From Nonomuraea ceibae (GTDB lineage Bacteria; Actinomycetota; Actinomycetes; Streptosporangiales; Streptosporangiaceae): a stretch of 64,000 nt of DNA. The notes beneath the pieces were generated by a model. The model did no database searches, was not told the origin of the DNA, and saw only the letters and a list, made by a program, of their open reading frames with translations. Location: positions 1 through 64,000 of the forward strand of contig NZ_JAHKRO010000043.1 in NCBI RefSeq assembly GCF_019396325.1. Direction: 5' to 3'. This document shows positions 23,858 to 31,757 of the stretch, in pieces (positions within the stretch are counted from its first letter, which is position 1; each line of letters opens with the position of its first letter). Both the position numbers and the translations under genes were made by a program.

Positions 23858-26800
23858 GTGTCCCTCCCCCCGCCACTCCGGCGATCGATCCTCACCCGGA
23901 CGCTCGTCGCCCTGGCCGCCGGGTTCAGCTTGTTACTCCCCCAGAGCCCCGCGAGTGCCGCCCCCGAACCAGCAAAGATCGACAAAGCAGTCCTGGCCGA
24001 CCTGAAGGACGGCGAAGCCACCTTCATGGTCCGCCTCAACGGCGAGGCCGACCTGCGAGCCGCCCGCGCCGCCACCACCAAGGCCGCCAAGGGCAAGGCC
24101 GTCTACGACGCCAAGACCGCGTACGCGAAGAGAACACAGGCGAGACTGCGCAAGCTACTGACAGACCGGAAAGCGAAGTACACCCCGTTCTGGATCGTGA
24201 ACAGGGTGCAAGTGACCGCCGACACCAAGCTCGCCGCCGAGATCGCGGCGCTCCCCGAGATCGCCTCCGTCAACCCGGTCGGCCGCGCCGAGCTGCCGAA
24301 GCCGATCCCCGGTAAGGCCGAAGCGAAGGCCAACGCCGTCGAGTGGAACATCGACCGGATCAACGCCCCCCGTGTCTGGAACGAAGACAACAACCGGGGC
24401 GAAGGCATCGTCGTCGGAATCATCGACAGCGGAGCGGACTTCGCGCATCCGGAGATCGCCGGAAGCTACCGTGGACTGCGGCCCGATGGCTATGTGGACC
24501 ACAACTACAACTGGGGCACGTTCCTGGAGGGGTGCTTCTCCCCGGCTCCATGTGACAGCGACGAGGTCAGCCACGGTACCCACGTGACCGGAACCATCGC
24601 CGGCAAGAACGGCATCGGGGTCGCTCCCGGGGTCAAGTGGATCGCCGCCAGGGCCTGCGACGGGAGTCACTGCGACGAGGGCGCGCTCTGGGCGGCCGGC
24701 GAGTGGATGGTCGCGCCGACCGATCTGAACGGCCAGAACCCCCGCACCGATCTATCCCCTGACATCGTCAATTCGTCCTGGACGATCGGAACGAACGACC
24801 CGGCGTTCGAAAGTCTCATCAACACATGGGTCACCGCCGGCATCTTCCCGATGTTCGCCAACGGCAACGCCGGCCCGAACTGTGGAACCAGTCAAAGCCC
24901 TGGAAAATACGTTCAGAGCTACAGCGTGGGTGCGTTCGGCGCGGATGGCACGGTCCCCGGGTTCTCCTCCAGAGGCGCCGGCGAGAACGGTGAGATCAAG
25001 CCGAACATCTCCGCTCCCGGCGTCGACATCCGCTCGTCGATCACCAAGGGCCGATACGCCGTCTGGAGCGGCACTTCGATGGCCTCTCCGCACGTGGCGG
25101 GGGCTGTGGCGCTGATTTGGTCGGCCGCGCCTTCGCTGCGGCGAAACGTGGCCGCCACCCGGGCGCTGCTGGACGGCACCGCCATCGACACGCCGGACAC
25201 GACGTGCGGCGGTACGGCCGCCGACAACAACGTCTACGGCGAGGGCCGTCTCGACGCCTACGCTGCCGTCCAGGCCGCACCCGATGATCCACTCGGCACC
25301 CTGAACGGCACCATCACCGCGAACGGCCGGCCCCTGTCCGGAGCCGACGTGACCGTCACCGGGCCGGTCGGCCGCACGGGCGGCACCGGCCAGGACGGCA
25401 CCTACTCCCTGCTCCGCGTCCCCCCGGGCAGCTACCAGGTGACCGTGTCCAAGTTCGGATACAGCCCGGTCACCACCACCGCCACCGTCGTGGACGGCCA
25501 GAGCTCCACGGCCGATGTCACCCTTACCCGCAGACCGGACGCCGTGGTCACCGGGACGATCACCACCGCGGGCGTCCCCGAGCAAGGAGCCACGGTCGTG
25601 GCGTTCTCCACCAGGCCGGTGAAGGCCGTGACCGATTCCTCCGGCCGGTATGAGCTCACACTCCCGCACGACACCTACCGGCTGGAGATCACCTCGGCCT
25701 CCCGCTGTGTCGCCCCTGTCGCCCAGCAGATCACCGTGACCGGGAACACGACCAGGAACGCCACCCTGGCGAACAGACACGACGACTTCGGCTATACCTG
25801 CGCGATCGGCTCCGAACCGTACGTGGCGGGCACCGACCGTCTCCCCCTGGAGGGCAACGTCGAGACCGTGCGCGTGACAGCGCCGTTCCCGGTGCCCTTC
25901 TACGGCAAGGCGTATTCCGACATCTGGGTGACGCCCGGCGGCTTCGCCTCCTTCGGGAAAACCGCCGTCGACGCCGGCAACACCCCTCTGCCTTCTCCGT
26001 TCAACGTTCTCGCCGTCTTTCCCTACTGGGAGGATCTCGTCGTGGAGCCGGCCGGAGGGGTCTACACCGCCACCGTCGGCACCGCCCCGCACCGGTCGTT
26101 CGTCATCGAATGGCGCAACGTCAGGAACAACAGGTCACTGACCGCCCGCGTCTCCTTCTCGGTGCTGCTGGGCGAGAACGGCACGATCAGCTACCGCTAC
26201 AAGGACATCGACGACAGCCCGCTCGAACGAGGCGCGAGCGCGACCATCGGCATCGAGAACGCCGATGGCACCGATGCGTTGCAGTACTCCCACAACACCC
26301 TGTCGATCAAGAACGGTCAGAGCCTGACCTTCACCGCCGCCGACTACGGCGTGGTGCGCGGCACTGTCACCGACGCCAACGACCATCAGCCCATCGCGAA
26401 CGCGACCGTGGAGTTCCCTGACGTCGCGACCTTCACCACCGGCGCAGATGGCACCTTCACCGGCCAGATCCGCGCCGGTAGCCACAACGCCAAGGTCTAC
26501 GCGCCGAACTACGGCACCACCTACAGGAACGTGACCGTCACCCACGGCGCGATCACCGCCATGGACATCGAACTCGTCACCGGCAAGATCACCGCCGCAC
26601 CAGGCGAACTCGACCTGATCGCCCCACCCGGCGGCACCACCACGGCAACGGTCACCCTCACCAACCATGGCGTCCCCACTTCCTTCGAAGCCACCAGCGA
26701 TTCGGCCTGGCTGACCGTTACCCCCGCCGAGGGCGGACTGGTGAAGAACCAGGCGGCGACCCTCACCGTCACCGCCGCCGGCGGCGAAACCGAACGCACG

Positions 26801-26872
26801 GGCAAGATCACCATCAGGTCCACCAGCGGCCGGAACCCCGTCATCGAGATCCCCGTGACCATCACCCCATGA
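23858..26872 (+). CDS. Secreted subtilisin-like serine protease (S8) with C-terminal Ig-like domains
   Basis: 1004 aa. A signal peptide covers residues 1 to about 35 (LLLPQSPASAA), followed by an I9-like propeptide to about 145. The S8 catalytic triad is complete: Asp190 in GIIDSGADF, His239 in VSHGTHVTGT, Ser407 in SGTSMASPHVAG, with oxyanion Asn335 in FANGNAG. Two carboxypeptidase-regulatory-like beta-sandwiches follow (GTLNGTITANGRPLSGADVT and VVTGTITTAGVPEQGATVVA), then a beta-rich region, a third such sandwich (VVRGTVTDANDHQPIANATV), and a BACON-like domain at the end. GTG 23858 has GAAGGAG upstream. It should act outside the cell as an endopeptidase; the added domains probably bind polymers or the wall. 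Confidence 0.93.
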   Translation: MSLPPPLRRSILTRTLVALAAGFSLLLPQSPASAAPEPAKIDKAVLADLKDGEATFMVRLNGEADLRAARAATTKAAKGKAVYDAKTAYAKRTQARLRKLLTDRKAKYTPFWIVNRVQVTADTKLAAEIAALPEIASVNPVGRAELPKPIPGKAEAKANAVEWNIDRINAPRVWNEDNNRGEGIVVGIIDSGADFAHPEIAGSYRGLRPDGYVDHNYNWGTFLEGCFSPAPCDSDEVSHGTHVTGTIAGKNGIGVAPGVKWIAARACDGSHCDEGALWAAGEWMVAPTDLNGQNPRTDLSPDIVNSSWTIGTNDPAFESLINTWVTAGIFPMFANGNAGPNCGTSQSPGKYVQSYSVGAFGADGTVPGFSSRGAGENGEIKPNISAPGVDIRSSITKGRYAVWSGTSMASPHVAGAVALIWSAAPSLRRNVAATRALLDGTAIDTPDTTCGGTAADNNVYGEGRLDAYAAVQAAPDDPLGTLNGTITANGRPLSGADVTVTGPVGRTGGTGQDGTYSLLRVPPGSYQVTVSKFGYSPVTTTATVVDGQSSTADVTLTRRPDAVVTGTITTAGVPEQGATVVAFSTRPVKAVTDSSGRYELTLPHDTYRLEITSASRCVAPVAQQITVTGNTTRNATLANRHDDFGYTCAIGSEPYVAGTDRLPLEGNVETVRVTAPFPVPFYGKAYSDIWVTPGGFASFGKTAVDAGNTPLPSPFNVLAVFPYWEDLVVEPAGGVYTATVGTAPHRSFVIEWRNVRNNRSLTARVSFSVLLGENGTISYRYKDIDDSPLERGASATIGIENADGTDALQYSHNTLSIKNGQSLTFTAADYGVVRGTVTDANDHQPIANATVEFPDVATFTTGADGTFTGQIRAGSHNAKVYAPNYGTTYRNVTVTHGAITAMDIELVTGKITAAPGELDLIAPPGGTTTATVTLTNHGVPTSFEATSDSAWLTVTPAEGGLVKNQAATLTVTAAGGETERTGKITIRSTSGRNPVIEIPVTITP

Positions 26873-27008
26873 GCACCGACCGACCTGCCGGCTGACCAGC
26901 GTGACGGGGGCGTGCCGGACCTGTTCGGCCCGCAGCGGCCCGGCGTCGTCTACTAAGGATCTTCACGTCTGGGCCCGAGGGCTGGTCCGGCCTGCGTCCG
27001 GCTCGCCC

Positions 27009-27329
27009 TTAGTCCCAGTCCACCCTCACGCTGATGGCCCAAGGACGTGTCGATCCGCACGTCGCCGCTGACGACCGGGTGCCAGGCACCCGATACGGAC
27101 CAGAGAAGTTTTTGGTGTCGCCGCCGGTGGCCTTGGCCGAGCACGTCATGAAGACGCGGTAGAGCCCGTCTCCAGATGTGCACGAGGCGCTTCCCTTATC
27201 GGGGGCGCCGGGCATGTAGCGATTGATCCCGGCTTTGCAGATGCGGGGCTCCGCGTGCGCCGCGACAGGGGTGATCAGAACAGCTGTGCCTGCGGCGACG
27301 GCCATTGCGGCGGCGGCGAATTTCCTCAT
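27009..27329 (-). CDS. Small secreted protein of unknown function
   Basis: 106 aa. It begins with a typical signal peptide (MRKFAAAAMAVAAGTAVLIT then PVAAHAEP, cleavage about residue 27). The mature part is about 80 residues with four Cys, enough for two disulphides, and ends in VRVDWD. I do not recognise the family. GAGGGG lies upstream of ATG 27329. It stands alone between the subtilase and the integrative-element remnant. A short secreted protein with two disulphides could be an enzyme inhibitor, binding protein or toxin; nothing decides this. Confidence 0.7.
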   Translation of the reverse strand: MRKFAAAAMAVAAGTAVLITPVAAHAEPRICKAGINRYMPGAPDKGSASCTSGDGLYRVFMTCSAKATGGDTKNFSGPYRVPGTRSSAATCGSTRPWAISVRVDWD

Positions 27330-27401
27330 AGGTAGCCCCTCAGTGGTGAGGACGGATGGATGCCGAGAAGCCAACCAAACTTGGGTATGCCGGCGGTATG
27401 T

Positions 27402-27429
27402 TCACCTGCCGCCCTCTGCCGGCAGGTGA
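27402..27429. repeat. 10-bp perfect inverted repeat at edge of element remnant
   Basis: TCACCTGCCG-CCCTCTGC-CGGCAGGTGA forms a 10-bp stem with 8-nt loop. It lies 70 nt upstream of the small secreted protein (minus) and 115 nt before the phage-like remnant. It could be a terminator, an operator or the border of the old element. Confidence 0.45.
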
Positions 27430-27543
27430 GCTGCCCCTCAGACGCGGGTCCGGTGGCCGGCGGGACGTTAGCGGCTGATAACGCCATCGTTGCGCCAGCA
27501 CCGTCAGACGGCCCCCTGCTGGCCGCTTCTACCGGGGGAACCC

Positions 27544-27847
27544 ATGACGCTGTACGCCGCCAACGGCACCCAACTGACCAAGACCACCGCCGCCGTCCCG
27601 GTCACCGACCCGATCGTCGAGGTCACCGAGGACCCTGATCGAGGGCTTCCGGCCGGAGGGCACCATCTTTCCCCCGCAGGCGCGCAAGCTGTGGAAGACC
27701 GTGGGGACGCTGATCCGGCAGTCGGAGTTCGACGCGATGTCCCCGGCTGCGGAGATCAGCACCGTCAGCCCGGCGACCGGCCCGGTCGCCGGCGGCACGG
27801 CGATCACGATCAAGGGCCGAAACTTCACCCTGACCGCGCCGCCGTGA
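27544..27847 (+). pseudogene. Remnant of phage-type structural gene with IPT/TIG domain
   Basis: From ATG 27544 (GGGGGAA upstream) the frame reads MTLYAANGTQLTKTTAAVPV followed by TDPIVEVTED, like the start of an actinophage tail-type protein. The frame then shifts and continues as LIEGFRPEGTIFPPQARKLW, with a later ISTVSPATGPVAGGTAITIK that is an IPT/TIG domain start. It stops at 27847. The gene is broken by at least one frameshift and truncated. I infer a prophage or mobile element, not proven. Confidence 0.5.
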
Positions 27848-28391
27848 TCGGCATCATCCCGAACACCGCGGCGGCCTACCGCAAGCTTTCCGCCCATCTG
27901 GCCGAGGCGCGCCGACGCGGCGACTTCCCCGATTTGATCGACGCGGTGCGCAAGATCCACTCCCCGTAGGCCTGCACCGATCCCGGCGAGATCCTCGCCC
28001 AGGTCCCGACGTGTACCGGCGCGACCGGGCGGAGAACCAGCCGGTGGCGCTGCTCCTGGCCGCCGAAAAGGACACGCTGCGGACCCAGATCACCGGTTGG
28101 ACCTTCGACGACGGCGATCCTCGCCCGGCGGTGCTGGCCTACGTCGGCGATGACGACGCCAGCGGCGAGGCGATCCTGACCGACTGGCTCGCCCGAACCA
28201 GCGGTTGCTGGTTGGCCGTGGAACAGATCGCGCTCACCCGCGAGCACGTGCTCGAGTACGGGGTCCCGGCCGCGCCCACTCAATGGGAGGCCGAAGCGCC
28301 CGACCTCGCCGCGCTCAGTGGGGATGAGCGGACGCAGCTCGCCGGCCTGCTCCAACCACTCGCCGCCACGCTGGCCGAAGGCGGCGACTAA
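27844..28391 (+). pseudogene. Decayed Toprim-like gene typical of actinobacterial integrative elements
   Basis: The sequence reads AAAYRKLSAHLAEARRRGDF with PDLIDAVRKIHSP and a stop at 27967, then DVYRRDRAENQPVALLLAAE with KDTLRTQITGW, VLAYVGDDDASGEAILTDWL and a normal C-terminal stop at 28391. This order (Y-x-x-x-x-x-x-L-x-E-x-R-R-x-G-x-F-P, E-K-D, Y-V-G-D-x-D-x-S-G) matches a Toprim-containing family found next to recombination functions in actinomycetes. A premature stop, a frame break and an internal deletion kill it. Confidence 0.6.
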
Positions 28392-28527
28392 CGTCCGTGC
28401 CCGGTCCCTGCGATGACGCCTCGCAGGTCGGGGATTCGACACGTTCGTACAAGCTCTGACCGCGATCGCGCCGCACCATTGACATGCGCACGCAGAAACT
28501 CGAACTCTTCATGGAAAGGCGTGGTCC

Positions 28528-28938
28528 ATGAGAAACGCACTCAAGGCAGTCGGCGCCGGCGCCGCAGCGATGGCCATGGTGGCCATCTCCGTCGCTCCCG
28601 CCCATGCCGATTCGGCGTGGGGAGGGGAGTACAAGGGCTGCAGCAACTATATCGTGTTCGACCGCGAGGGCGAGCGCATGTTCGGGATCGGCATGATGAC
28701 GTGCAACAAGCCCCAGGCGATCATGCGGCCGGAGATCATTGTCTGGGCCCGCAACAAGATCTACAAAAAAATCAAAGGCTGTGTCAAGGCCGGCCGGGGA
28801 CCCACATACTGCCAGACCGACAAGCTGTACGTGCCCTATGAGCCGGGCTACCGCTACCAGGCGTACAACGCCGGCACCACCAACTTCGACTACGTCTGGC
28901 CGACCTGGACCCACGCCCGCGTCTATGTGACCCGGTGA
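28528..28938 (+). CDS. Small secreted protein of unknown function
   Basis: 136 aa. MRNALKAVGAGAAAMAMVAI with SVAPAHADSAWGG is a clear signal peptide, cleaved about residue 27. The mature chain has four Cys, many aromatic residues and ends in RVYVTR. I do not recognise the family; its short basic, Tyr-rich mature part suggests a binding or enzyme-inhibitor role, which is speculation. It is monocistronic, with a strong terminator 30 nt downstream, and lies directly after the element remnant. Confidence 0.75.
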   Translation: MRNALKAVGAGAAAMAMVAISVAPAHADSAWGGEYKGCSNYIVFDREGERMFGIGMMTCNKPQAIMRPEIIVWARNKIYKKIKGCVKAGRGPTYCQTDKLYVPYEPGYRYQAYNAGTTNFDYVWPTWTHARVYVTR

Positions 28939-28967
28939 CCGTGGCCCCAGATCGTTCGTATGGCTGT

Positions 28968-29004
28968 GGGAAGCCGTCCATCCGGACGGCTTCCCGTCTT
29001 TCGT
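28968..29004 (+). terminator. Rho-independent terminator
   Basis: A perfect 12-bp stem, GGGAAGCCGTCC / GGACGGCTTCCC (28968-28979 and 28984-28995), has a four-base ATCC loop and is followed by GTCTTTCG. It lies 30 nt after the secreted protein gene and about 70 nt before the end of the convergent RICIN gene, and could serve both. Confidence 0.8.
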
Positions 29005-29072
29005 AGAAGCGACTGACAGGTTGCGCGCTCTGCCGCCGTGGCCTGAGTCCTGAGCCGCAGGACGATGGTGTG

Positions 29073-29702
29073 TCAGTACCAGCGCTGGTAGTCGTTCGGG
29101 TTGTTCAGGTCGCATCGCCACAGTCCGACCGGGCTGCCGCTGCCTTGCCAGCGCGAGGAGTACCCGTCCAGGCAGGCGTACCACTGGCTCACCGGAGAGG
29201 CCAGAGCGAGACTGGAGCCGTTGCTGTAGAGCCTGAAGGTCTGGCCGCCGGCGGCGCCCTCCTTGCAGTCGTAGACGTTGAACTGCCAGCCGAGCTGGCC
29301 GTCGGCGGATTCGGGGTAGTCGAGGCAGCGTCCTGAGGCCTGGTTGACGAGCTCCCATCCGTAGTAGGCGGTGGAGCTGTAGTACCGCCACCGCCACTGC
29401 TCGGTGATGCCGCGGTTGCAGATCCAGAAGCCGACCGGCGAGTTGTTCGCCCCGTTGCCGCTGGCGAAGTTGTCCAGGCAGTAGGAGTCTCCATAGGCGC
29501 GTACGTGGAAGAAGAAGGGATCAGAGTCGTAGACGGTGACTCCGCTCGCCAGTCGCCGCCCGCCGACACCGTCCGCGGCGTTCTTCTTGACCTGCTCGTA
29601 CGCCTCGACCGCTGAGACGGTGGGAGGCTCCGCGGCCGAGGCGGGAGCCGCCCCGAACCAGACGATGAGTACCGCGATGACGATGGATAAGAAGGACCTC
29701 AT
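29073..29702 (-). CDS. Secreted RICIN-type lectin-domain protein
   Basis: 209 aa. A signal peptide (MRSFLSIVIAVLIVWFGAAP with ASAAE, cleavage about residue 23) precedes a Q-x-W-type beta-trefoil: YCLDNFASGN, ICNRGITEQWRWRYY, CLDYPESADGQLGWQFNVYD and a C-terminal RCDLNNPNDYQRWY. The repeated C-L-D and W-x-W motifs and the final Q-R-W mark a RICIN domain; no catalytic domain is attached. Such proteins bind sugars outside the cell. It starts at ATG 29702 with AGAAAGG upstream. It is convergent with the secreted protein at 28528. Confidence 0.85.
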   Translation of the reverse strand: MRSFLSIVIAVLIVWFGAAPASAAEPPTVSAVEAYEQVKKNAADGVGGRRLASGVTVYDSDPFFFHVRAYGDSYCLDNFASGNGANNSPVGFWICNRGITEQWRWRYYSSTAYYGWELVNQASGRCLDYPESADGQLGWQFNVYDCKEGAAGGQTFRLYSNGSSLALASPVSQWYACLDGYSSRWQGSGSPVGLWRCDLNNPNDYQRWY

Positions 29703-29906
29703 GCCACGCCTTTCTCTGGGGGGTTTGTCTGACCTCAGAATGCGGCGAGATCACCTGCGTGGCTTGTACGAACGTGTCGATCAAGAGAACGGGCACCTCT
29801 CAGCCCAGGGCTGGTGCGCGGCAAGAAGGGCAGTGGTGTTCTACCGGCGCTACCTGACCGTCGGGTCTGCGGTGCGCTACGTCAGCGTGGAAGACGCCGG
29901 GTGCGA

Positions 29907-30120
29907 ATGCCGCTTGCCGACGCCGAGCGTAACCGCGAACGCGTCCTGGCCGCGGCCCGCCGCCTGTACGCCGGCTACGGCCTCGGCGTCTCCATGTCCT
30001 GCATCGCCTGCGAGGCCGTGCGTCGGCAAGGCCACCCTGTCGCGCCGCTTCGCCACCCGCGAAGACCTCATCAGCGCCGTCTTCGCCGACCGCATGGACG
30101 CCTACGCCGCCGTCGGCGCC
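29907..30120 (+). pseudogene. Decayed TetR regulator (HTH only)
   Basis: ATG 29907 opens MPLADAERNRERVLAAARRL with YAGYGLGVSMSCIACEA, then after a frame change VGKATLSRRFATREDLISAV with FADRMDAYAAV. The two pieces together are a TetR HTH, broken in the turn between the two helices. The ligand domain is missing. Nothing intact remains of the regulator. The 265 nt between it and the next gene contain no recognised gene. Confidence 0.75.
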
Positions 30121-30385
30121 GGACGACGCGAACGCCGGGGCTACTGGTCGCCGCTGTCGCGGGTGGCCGTGACGTGCTGGACGGCTACGGTCCGGGCCAG
30201 GTATGCGCGGTCTATCCCCGCCGCGGCGGGGTCCTCGTAGCGGGGCTTCTCGCCAGCGAGCCGGTGGCGGTCGACGACGTCGTGCTGGAAGGCCTCGTTG
30301 TGCGTGAGCAGGTTGTCTTCGAGTGCACGCCCCGGCCCCGGGCTCACCCATTGTCGACGCTGATGTACCGTGAGACCATCCAGCG

Positions 30386-31285
30386 ATGCGTGTGAATCTG
30401 TGGTATCGCCATTTATCCCGCATCCTCCTGGCCCTGGTCACAGCCGCCTTCTCCATCGCATTCCTGGGCCTGGCCACCCCGGCATCCGCCACCGTTCCCG
30501 ACGGCGACAACTGCTGGTCGGGCGCGCCGGGCAGCCCACCGAGCAAGACCGTCAACGGCAGTGCGGCGGTCCAGTGTGACGGTCCAGCGCGCCGCATCGA
30601 CGCCGCCCCGGCATCCGCCGATCTTCCCGACGGCCACGTCTGCTGGTGGGTCTCGCCGGGCAGCCCACCGAGCAAGACCGACGCCAAGACCGTCAACTAC
30701 ACCGCGACGGTCCAGTGTGACGGTCCAGTGCGCCGCATCGACCTCACCGTGGAGCTGCTCTACCACGGGCTGATCGGCGGCCCCGGCGTAACCGTGACCG
30801 GCCGCACCGACGTTTGGCAGTACACCACTCTGGTCCCCCTGTTCGGCCTCGGCGCCCCCAGCCCGGGCGAGGTGTGCGAGTCCGGCTATTACTCGGGCCG
30901 GGCGACCGCCACGGTCCAATACCTGTCGGGGACTCCGGAGTTCATCACCCGATCGACGGGGTCTGGTCCGGTGTTGTTCGACTGCCCGCCGCCGGATATC
31001 CCCACGCCCTCGCCGGCGATGACGGTCGTCAACCCGGGCACCCAGAACACGTACCTCCCGGACCGCGTGTCGCTGCAGATGCAGGCCACCGGCGGGAGCG
31101 GGTCCTACACCTGGTCGGCGACCGGTCTGCCGCCCGGGCTGACCATCGACACGACGACTGGCTTGATCAGCGGCACGCCCCGTGTAGGAAGCTACAACGT
31201 CACGGTCACGGCCGTCGGCGGCGGCCAGGCAAGCACCACCTTCACCTGGCGCATCCGGCGCGATGCCCCCTGCCCCACCTGCTGA
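30386..31285 (+). CDS. Secreted protein with duplicated N-terminal unit and a putative Ig domain
   Basis: 299 aa. A signal peptide (LALVTAAFSIAFLGLATPAS, cleavage about residue 35) is followed by two copies of a 40-residue unit with G-S-P-P-S-K-T and V-Q-C-D-G-P-x-R-R-I-D. The middle has no recognised domain. Residues about 230-285 (GSYTWSATGLPPGLTIDTTT, GLISGTPRVGSYNVTVTAVG) are a putative Ig domain of the He_PIG type, as found in bacterial adhesins. It ends CPTC. It is a single-gene unit between two remnants. Function unknown; surface or extracellular binding is likely. Confidence 0.8.
   Translation: MRVNLWYRHLSRILLALVTAAFSIAFLGLATPASATVPDGDNCWSGAPGSPPSKTVNGSAAVQCDGPARRIDAAPASADLPDGHVCWWVSPGSPPSKTDAKTVNYTATVQCDGPVRRIDLTVELLYHGLIGGPGVTVTGRTDVWQYTTLVPLFGLGAPSPGEVCESGYYSGRATATVQYLSGTPEFITRSTGSGPVLFDCPPPDIPTPSPAMTVVNPGTQNTYLPDRVSLQMQATGGSGSYTWSATGLPPGLTIDTTTGLISGTPRVGSYNVTVTAVGGGQASTTFTWRIRRDAPCPTC
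30481..30743 (+). repeat. Tandem duplication inside a secreted-protein gene
   Basis: GGCATCCGCC at 30481 and again at 30610 mark two copies of a unit of about 130 nt, still very similar (GGGCAGCCCACCGAGCAAGA and GACGGTCCAGTGTGACGGTC occur in both). The second copy has nine extra nucleotides, in frame. The high identity points to a recent duplication. Confidence 0.8.
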
Positions 31286-31518
31286 TCTTGCGCCCCCACG
31301 GAAACTCTGCCGGAAAGCCACGGCGCGTACTGTCTGCGGTCCCGGGTCGGTCCTCCTCTCCGATCCCGTTCGGTGCGGATAGGAGAGGAGCAACCCGTGA
31401 CACACGCCGTGAACGATCTTGTAAGGCATGTAAGGCACTGGGGCGAGCGGTAAAGCCATAGGCGCGAGGTCCGCGAACTCGTCCTGAGCTCTGCGCTGAG
31501 GGCCCGTAGAAGGCCGGC

Positions 31519-31757
31519 GGCTTCGAGTTGTCCTTCGCACTCGCCCCGCCGCGCGCCATCGGCTAGTACCGGGGGCTGTTCGGGATGGGCATGAGCGCGT
31601 TGGAGTTCCTCGGCCCGGCCGTCGTTACCCCGCTGTGCCTGGGTTGGAGCCGCCCGGCTGGATCGTCCTCGTCGGCCTCCTGACGCCACCCGTGGCCCGG
31701 CTCGCCGAACGGCGGGCCACCCTGGTCAGCGCCCGGGTGGCGGATCAGCGGCCGTGA
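31519..31757 (+). pseudogene. MFS transporter C-terminal remnant
   Basis: In frame it reads GFELSFALAPPRAIG, a TAG stop, then YRGLFGMGMSALEFLGPAVV with TPLCLGW; after a frame slip it continues PPGWIVLVGLLTPPVARLAE to a TGA at 31757. This is the last two helices of an MFS exporter of the type G-x-Y-x-G-x-F-x-x-G. A stop and a frameshift disable it. Its end overlaps the last codons of nuoH on the other strand. The 230 nt before it hold no recognised gene. Confidence 0.6.

Noticed and set aside
24752..26092. A 446-codon minus frame opposite the subtilase
   Set aside because: Gly/Val/Arg-rich shadow with no start site and no motif; the subtilase on the other strand is certain.
27402..27429. Inverted repeat considered as a CRISPR repeat
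   Set aside because: It occurs once only; no spacer array follows.
27000..29000. Search for a tRNA or attachment site next to the element remnant
   Set aside because: No cloverleaf-like sequence or clear direct repeat was recognised by eye.
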